Source: Norana najaformis (lineage: Eukaryota > Annelida > Clitellata > Crassiclitellata > Hormogastridae). From it: 64,000 nucleotides of DNA. Positions 37,586 to 49,147 of this stretch are shown here, piece after piece (position 1 is the first letter of the stretch; the number at the start of each line of letters is the position of its first letter). The stretch spans positions 20,798,775-20,862,774 of the forward strand of contig OZ029915.1 in the NCBI GenBank assembly GCA_964023275.1, written 5' to 3'. The notes beneath the pieces are model-generated. The model saw only the letters and a list, made by a program, of their open reading frames with translations, had not been told where the DNA came from and made no database searches. The position numbers and the translations under genes are program-made.

Positions 37586-38370
37586 CTGAATTCGTATATA
37601 TACGAACCAAGTGTATAAGTTTATACTCCGAGGTACTTATAAATAGGGCCTACATTCACTCCATGTTCCTTAGTGACTCGAAGTTTACTTGCTGCATGGC
37701 TTACCCGCAGTGGACATGCATCACATACCGTTAACTGAACCCTGCCCGCAACTGATATCAAACCAGCTGACAGACCGACACTCATCCAGTCAGCGCGGTA
37801 ATCAGTGAATGTCGTCTTACTTTAATTAGCCCTTTCCGCCGATCAGGTGCCACTTCTTGTCCCAACTGCTGCCGATCATGCGTTTGATCTCCCAGCAACA
37901 AAATTACTAATGCTGTATACTCTCAGTCATAAGCGAAGTAAAAGTACTAACAAAATGCGTGGAATATTACTTCGATACAAGTAAAAGTATTTTCGTATTT
38001 AACACTTCGTTAACACTACGTAGGCATACTAGAACTTTTACTTAAATTCAATAACGCGCTACTAATTATAACTAACAGCGCCAATGTTATATGTCTTTAG
38101 AGTACTTTATATTATTAGCATTATTAGTAGGGCCTACTAATATTTTTAACTTGCCTAATTCGCTATACTACCGATGCAGCCAATTTGGACTTTAACATCC
38201 CCACGCGTAACAACTAAAAATAATTAGTTTCCTTGGAAAATTAACTTTGATCAGTAAATGGTTACTATTTTTCTAAAGTAAATATTTATGGTAATTAGTT
38301 ACTTTTCTGGTTCATTATCTAGTCACTGTAACTAAATACTTTTAAAAGCCTAACTATTCAACAATGCTTT
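35946..38370 (+). mobile_element. decayed hAT-type DNA transposon, probably with a nested second element
   Basis: The left end CAGTGTTTTATGCGTTACTG and its GGTAACGCGTTACTGTAAC continuation look like hAT ends of the CAGTGTT...TAACGCGTTAC type. The right end near 38300-38370 is a weak inverse (AGCATTGTT..., GTTACAGTGACTAG on the minus strand). At about 36198-36340 a frame reads VKCKLCLPLPNVLTTAINST then SELKTHV, which fits a BED-type zinc finger (CxxC...H) of a hAT transposase N-terminus. The catalytic part is absent. Sequences rich in AGTACTTTTACTT at 36844-37000 and 37930-38030 suggest a second hAT-like element inside. Confidence 0.5.
37548..37586. repeat. (TA)n microsatellite
   Basis: About 39 bases of TA dinucleotides with one AAT interruption. 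Confidence 0.9.
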
Positions 38371-39389
38371 AAGTGTGCATGGAATACGTTACACGATGTG
38401 TTACAAAATGTTAATCGAGTTTAATATTGGACAGCGTTTAAGAGCATCTTAATGCATAGTATTTTTAATATTACAGGCACGTGTATAAATACTGTATCAA
38501 TAAATTCACTTAATTTTCTGTAAAAAAAATTAATTTATGCCTTCAAATCTCTTGGGTGAGGACACCAGTTAGTTTAGGCCTCTAGGGCTATGATAAGTAA
38601 GAATAGCATCTGTAAACACGCCATATGTCCATCAGCTGTGCAGCGCACATGTCTTGGAAATTCACCAGAAGAACGAAATTTTACCTAATCTGAAAAGCAT
38701 GATTTAAATGCATTAGCGCTTTCTGCATACAGCACAGTATGACGTCTGCGGTTGCGGCATCGGCTTTAGGCAACTGAGAACCATCTAGAATACCAAACAG
38801 GTCGATGCTGCTGCTGCTGCTGTGGCCTTGAAAACAAAGTTTGAACGACAGCAGATGCCCAGGGATTGATGCGCGGTTGCTGCTGCTCTGTCCACGTGCG
38901 CTTCACGTGAATACCAGTCTTTCTGTCATTCTCTATCCTTTCTATGCTTCCCACTATCTTCTGCTCTCACTCTCTTGCTGCATCTCTCCTTCGCCTCTGT
39001 CTCGCTTGCTTCCTGTCGCGCTCTATCTCTGGATTCCATCGGTTTTTAAATAAGCCCTCCATTAAGCGATCGGTTGATGCAACGCACAACCAAACATATT
39101 TACCATTTATACAAGAAAACAATGCACAGGAAGCATGACAACATAAACATCATAATTAATGAGTCCCTAAATGAGTTCAACGATGTTTTGAGTCGAAAGT
39201 GTCCTTGGTAGATTTACAATGAAGCAGTCGGCCTATTTTTACGCCTCAGATTCTAAGGTCGTTTACAGAGGACCTGAGTTTGTTTGTTTACTAATCTTAG
39301 TCTAAATTAAATGGCATGTAATAAATATGATGCTAATGCCGAACCAACGCATTTCTTATCTGTAATATGTGTTCACGTGTTTGTGAACT

Positions 39390-40120
39390 TGACCCTCGCA
39401 TTTCAGAGACCTGTTCGCAACCTTGGGGTCCACTTTGACAGCTGCATGACCATGTCGGCCCATGTGAATCAACTTGTACGAGGTTACTTCTATCAATTGC
39501 GTCGCATTAAATCGATCCGCAGATTCATTCCCACCTCAATCGCTGTCAATTTGGTCAACAGCTTTATAGTCTCCAGGGTTGACTACTGCAATAGCCTGCT
39601 GGCTGGTCTGCCGACTTGTCAGCTAGAGCGGATACAGTCAGTGCTAAACTCTGCTGCCCGCCTCATCTATGGTCGGACACCATTCAATCACGTCACTGAT
39701 CTGCTGCGCGACAACCTGCGCTGGTTGCGCGTTCCCCAGCGGATCACCTACAAACTGTGCCTAATCACATACAAGGCTTTTAGTGGTCTTCTACCAGACT
39801 ATATATACGACTTATGTATTCGAACAGCCGACAACCAGAACACCTATCGGCTACGGTCCTCATCGAGGAAGCAACTGCATGTCCCACGGTCTTCCACGAA
39901 GTTCGGCGAACGTTTCTTCACTGTCGCCGGACCCACGGCGTGGAACAGTCTTCCTGATCATGTGACGAATGCCCCATCTCTGGACACATTCAAATCGAGA
40001 CTCAAGATGCATCTTTTAAAGATATCTTATGACTGTAGATGATTTTTGAACTCATGTACAGCGCCCGTTTCTTCGGCCTCGGCTGTGCTATATAAATTGT
40101 CTTATTATTATTATTCTTAA
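39390..40120 (+). mobile_element. 5'-truncated LINE with intact C-terminal reverse-transcriptase frame
   Basis: An uninterrupted frame of over 200 codons reads VRNLGVHFDSCMTMSAHVNQ, VSRVDYCNSLLAGLP, LRWLRVPQRITYKL and AGPTAWNSLPDHV, and ends at TGA 40040-40042. This is the C-terminus of a CR1/L2-like ORF2. A short 3' UTR ends in TTATTATTATTATT. The absence of any stop makes it one of the youngest LINE copies here. It begins abruptly near 39400, typical of 5' truncation on insertion. Confidence 0.9.
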
Positions 40121-42534
40121 TCTTAGGTCTACTTATCCTTTTATATGGAGGTGAAGCTAGTTCGAAACATTGGAGTGGATAACTTTACCATATTCGGATA
40201 GAAATGGGTTGCAAATAAGCTACCCTAAAGAAATGGCCCAAATAACACCTAATAGCTTAATTTTCTATCCAAAACCCTCGTCGTGTGGCCACTTCAAGCC
40301 CAACCGCCGTGTGGTCGATCTTGGAGTTTCTTTGCTTGACTAAATCTCTGGCTAGCGCGAACTGTACATGGAAAAATGGGTATCCGTGGTGGTGAAGGCG
40401 CTCATTCAATAAAATAACTAAACACGAACCCCTCTCCGTCAACCGCAGAGAGGTTCTACGACCAATCGACCCTCTGGCGACGAATCCTGTCCTGCACAAA
40501 TCAGGACGCTAAGCGTCTACCATCTACGATTGATTAGCTACTGGCAGGTGAGGTCATCGCGTGCTGCGGACTTCAACGGCTGACCTTCGTTCCTCATACA
40601 GACGCAACGCAGTCCAGAGACTGAATATAGTGGCATCTGACAACTGTGGGTGGAATCCATCGGTTAGGCTCTGCTTGTGTTTCGGAGCTCGCCAGTGGAG
40701 ACTTTTCTAGTTGTATGCACGGTGCAGCACGGGCACTGTTTACTTGCTGATTAGCTTGTTTCTTAATGACTTTGACATCATTTGGGCTAGCGTAGGAAGC
40801 GCTTTTGAAAGGTACTCAAAAGGAGTTATATACAGTGTATAGATAAATGTGTTCATGGTCAGTCTGGCTCTTGTAGTCCTTGGCTCACTGTACAATAATC
40901 GCAGAAGTCCGAGTTCAGTACCACGCTACTTGTCCAAGTCTTGCACTTTTACTTTTTATGATTGGGCTCCAAACGACCGATAAACAAGATGGTTTCTCTC
41001 AAACATTTACCCAGAGCCTAAACTTCTTTGGGGCCTCATGTATTTATAGACGCCACTGAGGCTGTTGATTCATTTTCATCGATCTTAAATCGTTCTTGGA
41101 ATCTGGGCAAGGTCCAGTTTATCTCGCATTAGATCGACTTTGTATTCCATTAAGTACATTTTGTGGTTCTCTAGGAGCCTGTCATAGTATAGACCTCTGG
41201 CGGTAGAAAACATTCTCCAGGATTTTGATCTTGAAGAAGACCAAAAACCACGGATGTGGCGGATGATGCTGACGACAATAAAGATGATGATCCTGAAGAC
41301 GACTACAACGACGATGGCAGTGATGGCATAGAAGATTATAGGCTTATAGTGTGTGACATGCGGTATAATCGGTAGCGTGCTTGTTCTGTAATCCAACGAT
41401 TACGGTTTTTCTAACCTGCTGAGCGGACTTCGAGTAACGACCCTGAATAAGTTGTTCGCACACATTTGTCTCTGTCACCAAGCAGTAGAACCAGGAAAAG
41501 CTGAAAAAAACGGCAAGTCATGCAGCACACTGTCCCCATGTCCAGGACCTTGGGGTTCGTCCATTCCCGACTCAAGGACGAAGAACAGGATATGAGCGCC
41601 TTCTCTACATTCCACGTTGGACATGAGGGCTTTACTCTCACTTTACTTGTAGCTTACCTTCATAAGACTGTACCATATCGATCAATATCAGGTCTTATCG
41701 GCCTAATGGTCATTTTTTCATCGATCGATATGAGAACTGCAGATCAGTACACCTATTTCTATGTCAGTGCATTCACGCACCCGCTGGGCACTGCAAACAG
41801 TGAAACGAAAGGACTTCGAATTTTAGGAAGAAAACTGAACGGAGATTATAAGCATAATTATATGCAAATCGCTTATTTTTGCGCCCTCGTGCGTTGATAT
41901 ATGTGTAAACAATTTGTAAACATACTTTTGAAATTGTTGTCTGCCAACAGCATGAATTATAATTTAGCCAAAAACCTTAAGATGTCATCAGTATCTTTTT
42001 AATGAATGTAAGTCAGTGTTGCAAACATAGTAAGTGGGATATTGAGGCTTTTATTAGTAGGTCTAAGCAGAAAACTGGAGCTCACTGAAGACCATAATAT
42101 ATGTGCTCTGTTAGTGCACAATTCATTTATGTAGCAACGATCTGGCCATGTGGCTTCTAAGAGTGCAATAGATGATCCAGTGGAACTCGTGCTCTCAGGA
42201 TATTACTCAGAGAATGCACGCAACGCCCTGGAGAAGCTCCTATCTTTGACTGACAAACGCGTTGTCCACGCGTTGTGCATTCATAAGGCAGCAAGAAAAA
42301 ACTATATACAAAGAATGTTTTAGTCATCATAACAGCGATGTTTAATTCATCCCCAGTAAGAAATAGATTAAGAGAAACGTCTGACGATTATGGCTTCGGA
42401 TATCGCTTAACTGGGCTGATGAGTTTAGCAGCATCGGCGCCTCCTCCTTTGAGCATCCGAAGGTACAGCAGCCGCTGAACCGGCTACTGTCCACGTGCTC
42501 TGCGACACAGATTCGGGAGGAAGGCGGTGCGGCG

Positions 42535-42629
42535 CAGAGAGAGAGAGAGCGCGCGCGCGCGAGAGAGAGGAGAGACATAAAGAAAGAGAGAGAGAGAAAG
42601 AGACAGAGAGAGAGAGAGACAGAGAGAGG
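42535..42629. repeat. (GA)n tract upstream of HDHD5
   Basis: GAGA repeats with a short GCGCGCGC insert, about 500 bases before the HDHD5 start. It could act as GAGA-type promoter DNA, which is inference only. Confidence 0.9.
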
Positions 42630-43137
42630 ATTAAGGGTGCGGAATCTGTCGTCACAAAAGATCCAGACGGACAAACACACGAACAGAAGAAGTAGGGCGC
42701 AGGCAGACAGAGTGAGCTAGTAGTTGACCGATTAGTAACTGTCGCAGTCAACCTTGTCTCGCGGTAAGGGCGATACACTAGACTAGGACTTTGCCCCGAT
42801 GTTGAGGGGTAGGCAGGCCTATTAACAAAACGCATGGTCCCGACTGTAAACAAAAACAAGATCCATACGTATAAAACTTCCTTGGGCGCCGCAGAGGGAA
42901 GGAATCAACTTCGTCAAGCTAACAGGTTGTTTTTACTGAGGACGGGTACGCAACACGTAACAGCATCGATAGGTAGAAACCACAAGGAAACTGAGTATTA
43001 AGGAAGACTGTGATCACAGAGCTCTTTGAAAGGTTGTTCTAATCCAAAGGGCCAACCGACCGAGAACGATCAAAGGAGACAGAAGCTCTGAAGAAGTATA
43101 AGTTTGCTGGTTGGCTCGTTCTAGCGAAGAAGAGAAC

Positions 43138-43338
43138 ATGATGTCGAACAAGATCGAGGAACGGATACGTCGGCTGTCGGTGAACACCATCGACGAACGG
43201 CTGCGAAAACTGTCTTCGGGAATATCCGACGACGTCCGGTACCGCAAGACATCCCTTGGAGGAAACAGGATGAAGGTCCGCAAACAGAGTGCCAACCTCC
43301 TCCAACAGCTCCAACACGATCGAGATAGACGCAAACAG
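43138..43338 (+). CDS. putative first exon of HDHD5
   Basis: It starts at ATG 43138 (a second ATG follows at 43141), after an in-frame TAA at 43099-43101, and ends AAACAG|gtaggc in phase 0. The 67 residues are basic and helical, with repeated IEERIRRLS, IDERLRKLS and YRKTS motifs, each fitting a basophilic-kinase site. It contains many acidic residues, so it is not a classical mitochondrial presequence. It could instead be the first exon of an unrelated gene; no other exon that it could join was found before 47119. Confidence 0.55.
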
Positions 43339-46300
43339 GTAGGCCAATACATACAGACAGCTCAGTGATCATCTCATGCCCTTATAAGAGTAATGCCTGC
43401 TATTTGTATGGACATTAGTGTGGCTATAGAATGGTTGTAGTCTTCTTGGAAAATAGCACACGCTACATATGGCCTATTCTTCCAGACAAGAGTGTGTTTT
43501 CAACTGTAGTGTATACATATAGGCAATAACTACTGTATAGTCCCACATTCATTAATGTCAGGCCATTTAAGTCTGTGATCGTTTGGACATGACACTTTCA
43601 AGAGTAAAAGAAAAGCCAATATTGATCCCCTAAGTCAACCCCAATACCAATGGCCAGCCTCTTCCTCGTCGTCTGATCCTCTTTCTGACAATAAAGTAGT
43701 TAGATCAGAAATCTTTAAGAGTATAGCGCCAAGTATCTTCCTTGAAATTTGAAACCCAGCATCTTGGCTCACAGTCCAGAACTTTGAAGCATAAAGATGT
43801 TTCCTTTAATCGTATGTGCTAACTCTGTCTCCCCAGTTCTTTTGTCTCACTTTGTACCTGTCTTCTTGTAACATAAATGTATAGCATTTGTGAATAGGTA
43901 TGCCTTCAACACTAGCCTAACAGTGTATTTATCTTATACGAAGAAAGGCCTGCACAGGGTCTAAAATAACGGCTATAGGATGGTGACGCTGAGCAGATGC
44001 CATATTTTTATAGGTCTTCAGTAAAAGCCTTGACTTGAAACCGAACCTGATCCAACCTTTGCCTTGAACATTGCGACTAGACAAGGGCCTGCGAATAGCG
44101 TTTATCATTCTTAACGTGTCTTCTGGGCTTGAAATAAGGATAGATTTTCTTTTAGCATATGTAGTTCCATTTTAGCTGTTAACGAATTCTACTCAGCCAA
44201 ACACACTATGCACCATCTTAATCTATTTACATGTTGTCGACTGTTTTGTCAATTGCCAAAGACCTAGATTATGTTAAACAGCTTATTTTATGCGCAACTG
44301 GGCTAAGATTACAAAAATACCTGTTCTGGTGTAGTTTGAACCCACTCTATAGGCGCGCTAATGGCCAAAACACAACTAGGTTATGATCAGATCTTCCACT
44401 GCACAGTAAAGGACTGCACATATATGTATACATGTACATGTATGTATATATAAGCTAATCACGTGCATGCATAGCATATGTTTTTCAACATTGTTGGTTT
44501 CTTGCATTATTCGATCCATGGAGTAATCCACTGGAGCTCCATTTTGCTATAAAACGGCGATATTCATATTATACAAACGAAAATTTAGTCTATTTTTAAT
44601 ATTTGCTTTTGATTTCTATCGGCCTTAACCTAACAACCATATTTGTTGGGCCAACACTGAAAACACAGCTAATCACCAGATGGCACCAGTGGGACTTGCA
44701 GTGGGCTAAATAACTGTGGCTCTATCGAAACGTAGTCGATAGAAGTTGCAGTTATAGGCCAACTAATAAGTCAGTTTCTAAAGCCTCAGTTGGAGGTAGG
44801 TAAGATAAGAGAAAAGAAAGAAAGATCCGCAAGACTGCAAAAATACTGAGGAAATAGCCCTAAGAGCATTTCATGGAAATTCTGAAGAATATGGGGGGAA
44901 GACATGTTATGCCAAAATAGAAATACAATCGACCTGCTGCTATTTGCAATGAAAAACATAAAAAACGAGAAGGGGCTAAATAGAATCCGAGCGTCTTCGT
45001 CATTTTTTGACCGCTTAGACGACGCTGGAGAATGTACAGCAAAGCAAATTTTAGTAATTTAGAAATGCCATCTTGTGTGGTGGCGTGAATGTGAGGAGAA
45101 CTGCTACCTATATAACCCACTATCCCAATACTAGACTCTTTAAATGACGTCACTAGTTGTCTATCTGTTTTAGTGGACTGACTCTGAATATTTACCTGGC
45201 TGCGGCTTGAATTTCGTATGCCATCGATTGTTGCCTTGTGTATTAGACACCGGCGCTATAGAAGTTTCTAATTAATAATAATAATAGCTGCAGTGAGACC
45301 GTTCCAAGTGTCCACCAATCTGTTGGTAAAAATACTTTCTTATCTCCAGTCTAAATTGTTTCTTATTAAGCATCAGCTGATGACCTCTGCACCTTCCGAG
45401 GTCAACTGAGAATGACCTATCTGGGTCCACGTGATCAATGTCCTTAAAACTTTTTAAAGGCTTATAAAACGTCACTTCTCATCATTCTTGCCTGCATGCT
45501 TTCGTATCTTAATTCCTTGAGTCTCTCTTCATACGGCATGAACACACATCCCTCAGTTATCTTTGTTACTCTTCACTGCATCCGTTAAATTAGCCGTATA
45601 CGTCCTTCAGTAGATGTGGTCTGCAGACTTGAACTCAATACTCCAGATGTGGACGAACTAGCGCCTTCTTGTACATTTTGAATATGACTTTCGTGGTCAT
45701 TGTACAAACAGTTCGTTTAATCATGTTTGCTTTTTTCACGGCGGCTGCACATCGTAGTCCATCTTTAAGGTTACTGACCACAATCACAACCAGCGCTTTT
45801 TCCTCTGTTCATCATATACGCAGTAAAGTAAAGTATCTCATATCCCACAAGTGAGAAGTAGGGGAGTCATTCCTTTTTTAAGCCCATAAGCCGTCTATGG
45901 ACGAATCCCAAGGTCACGGACACGGGGTCAATGCATCGCAGGGCTTGTCGTTTACTTCCAAGCTTATACGCCGGTACGAAATTATACTGCTTGGTGACTG
46001 AGGCACGGTGTGCGCAAACAACTTGCCCAGGGACTACCTAGATTTAGGATTAGCCTATTGTATCACACGTGCATCATCTTACGTTTATTGGTATTAAACA
46101 GCATCCGCCATTCTTCTGACCACGTGAACATGTTATTTAGATCTTTCTGCAAGCTGACACCATCCCCCACTGACAGAATTTTTCTGTATAGCTTTATATC
46201 GTCGGCAAATTTCAGAACTTGTCTCTGAACATTGATCAACGTCGTTTACAGAAATTATAAACAACAGGGGACCCGAGACAGAGTTATGTGGGACACCACT

Positions 46301-49114
46301 GAACACATCTCTCCAGGTGGATGCCAGTCCCTGGATCACATCCATCTGCCTTCTTCCACTGAGCCAATTTTTGATTCATTTTAAACAGCTCCCTCAACTT
46401 CTTTGAACCTTGATATTTTCGAGCAGAAACTGGTGTGTAACCTTACAGTATCAATGCCTTCTGAAAATCCAGTTACAAGATATCAACAGTTAAAACATTG
46501 TCTGGTTGTTCCATCGTCTTATATATTCTTACATCTTCCTATGTGAACTCTATCTTCCTGTATGGATCAGAACGATGGACATCATGAAAACAAGACGGGA
46601 AAATGTGCACAGTAGAAAAGAGTTGGTTACTAACGATTACACAAATCTCCAGATTACAAGATAAAATTATAAAGGAAGAAATAAATTATAAGATACAAGA
46701 ACAACTATGTTACATAAAGTTGATCACCGAAGACGCTGATGGTTAGATCACGTGAAAAATACGCATGCTAGCCAGATCATAAAGGAGTCACTACATGTAG
46801 GATTCGACGTAAATTCATACAAACTTTCAAATACTAAATGTTAAATTTCGGCCCTAATGCATGCACGTGAGCAGAAAAGTTATCATAAAGTCATTTTTAA
46901 AGCAGCTAGTCGGGGATGGGAGCTACGCTTTCCTGACAAATTGACTGAACCATTTCCATGAAGACTCATCTAATTGGATGGGTATTCGTCGTTGACCGTT
47001 CTTCATTAGGTGTGTTTTATGGGAGTTCTAGACATCCAGAGACAAGTGTCTGCTCTCTGCAGAATTTATTACTCGGGTTTCAACGAGTCTTGAGCTAAAT
47101 TTCTGTGGCTCTGTGCAGCCCAGGTTCGGAATCTGTTTCGACGTGGACGGGGTGTTGGCCAGAGGTACGATTCCCATTCCAGCTGCACCGCGAGCCATTC
47201 GGAAACTGGTCGACGCGAGAGGTCATCTTCGCGTCCCAGTTGCCTTCGTCACGAATTCACTCAGCCGGAACATAGACCGAGCGGAACAGCTGTCTGGAAT
47301 GCTCGGCGTACGGGTGAGTGGCTAGATATTCAGAGTTCTGTATAGGTCGTTGCCATAACGCTCAAAGCAACACTCGATTAAATATACTGTATGTAATTAT
47401 AATTCAATGAAACGGCCCAGTCGAAATTCGAGCAGTTGGAAACATCAGAAACTGGTCTGCGCCAGATAAGAAAGCTGACTGACAATGGTGATGAGGCTAT
47501 TGTCCAGACCTGAACCTTATTATAGAACTGGAAAAACAGACATTTATAAAATATATGAATCTAAGCCTCAGCCATGTCTCTCTCTATATATAAATTTACG
47601 TGTTGTATGTTCACTGGGCAGCTTAAATGCCAAACCTGGGTCATGATGCCTTCATATGAATGTATCTGATTATACTTGTTCTACGTGAGTCATGACGCCA
47701 ATCTACCTGATAAACCTGTTACAGGTGAGTCCTCAGATGATGATTCAGGCTCCTGGTCCTCTCGAGATCTTTGATGAACTCCATCCGAAGTTTTGTCTCG
47801 TCGTCGGACAAGGAAAGATACGAGAAATAGCAACAGAGTATCCTTTTTAAAGAGCGAGGCTTAGGCCTATATTTGTGCTGCTATTCGCCGAGAATTCTAG
47901 TCCTTCGGAACCACCCGGTGGCAACACAATGCCGTGTTTCCTTTATTTAGGACGCATTAAATATTCACTGAAATTCTTCGTCATCATCTTTATTATTTAT
48001 TAATGTACGGCCCTGATTAAGCGGGACTATGATTTCTCGTGGGTCTCCTTGGTCTACCGTTTGTATCCAATGACCTGTTTATTCTTCGTTGAATTTGTGT
48101 CTTTGTCAAATGTTCAGATAAATAACGAAAGTGAAACAAATGAATAAATACATCGGAGGATAAAAATGTTCTGCAACCGTCACTAGAATACGACAGAAAC
48201 TAAGCACAGACCCGATTAGTAACTTTTCAAAGCGACTGATTGCTTTCTGCCTGTAATTATTATCGGCGTCCATAGAGTGTCGAGACTTTTCTTTAACTTG
48301 CTACCCAGTTTAGGATTTAAGAACGTCTGCACGATTGAAGACGTCGCTGATGCATATCCTCTGCTTGACATGGTCGACCATGACAACCGTCGCAGAGTCG
48401 TAAGTGCCTTTCACTGCAATTAAGCATATAGAAACACAGGCTGCAAGACTTCTTCATAGACCGCAGTATGCGTGCATGGCTGTCAGAACGGTAGAAAATG
48501 TGCTTTGCTTCATCAGGTCCAAGTGACTTCTAGCAGTACATTGACTATGCATACCAAAAGTTACCAATAGCCAGTCAATGGGCCTTCTGTAAGGACATTT
48601 CAGGTGATTTCGTTAGCTGATGGACAGTACGTGTCTACGAGCTTTCTGACCATTTCCCGTAAATTGGATTAGATGATTAAGCTCTACGCTATATGTTTGG
48701 TTGGGCCGTCCGTAGGACTTGAGATGATAATGCGTGACGACGACGATGATGATAATAATAATAGTAATAATGATAATGATGATGATGATGACGCCGACTA
48801 TGACTATGACAGCGACGACGACGACGATGATGATGACGATTGTGGTGGCAGCGTTTATGAAGAAGGGAATAAAACCAGGAGTGGCTGAAATTGTTTGGAA
48901 AGGAATCATGACTTAGAGCCAAAAGGAAGATGAGCGATATGGTTTTGCAATTGTGGTTACTCTTATGCAAGAGGGCTTACTGCATGATGCGTTTCTCTTT
49001 TACAGGCTGTACACGGTTACGTGGAAAAAGATTTTCCAAGAGTTGAAGGTATACACAAACTCTACATACCAGATAATGACTATGCTTAAGAGATCTGTAT
49101 CATCATCATCATCG

Positions 49115-49147
<33 letters not shown>

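Larger units (their letters stand above)
34125..43137 (+). other. intergenic region between the ANKRD26-like and HDHD5 genes
   Basis: Apart from the hAT remnant (35946-38370), the LINE (39390-40120), microsatellites and a (GA)n tract, I see no host gene. A 60-codon frame after a splice-acceptor-like sequence at 42131-42321 and a minus-strand 80-codon frame at 40257-40499 are open but unrecognised. Confidence 0.5.

Noticed and set aside
42342..42859. Overlapping minus-strand Ser/Leu-rich frames
   Set aside because: Translations of the (GA)n tract.
43014..43372. Three minus-strand frames opposite HDHD5 exon 1
   Set aside because: Antisense shadows of a coding exon.
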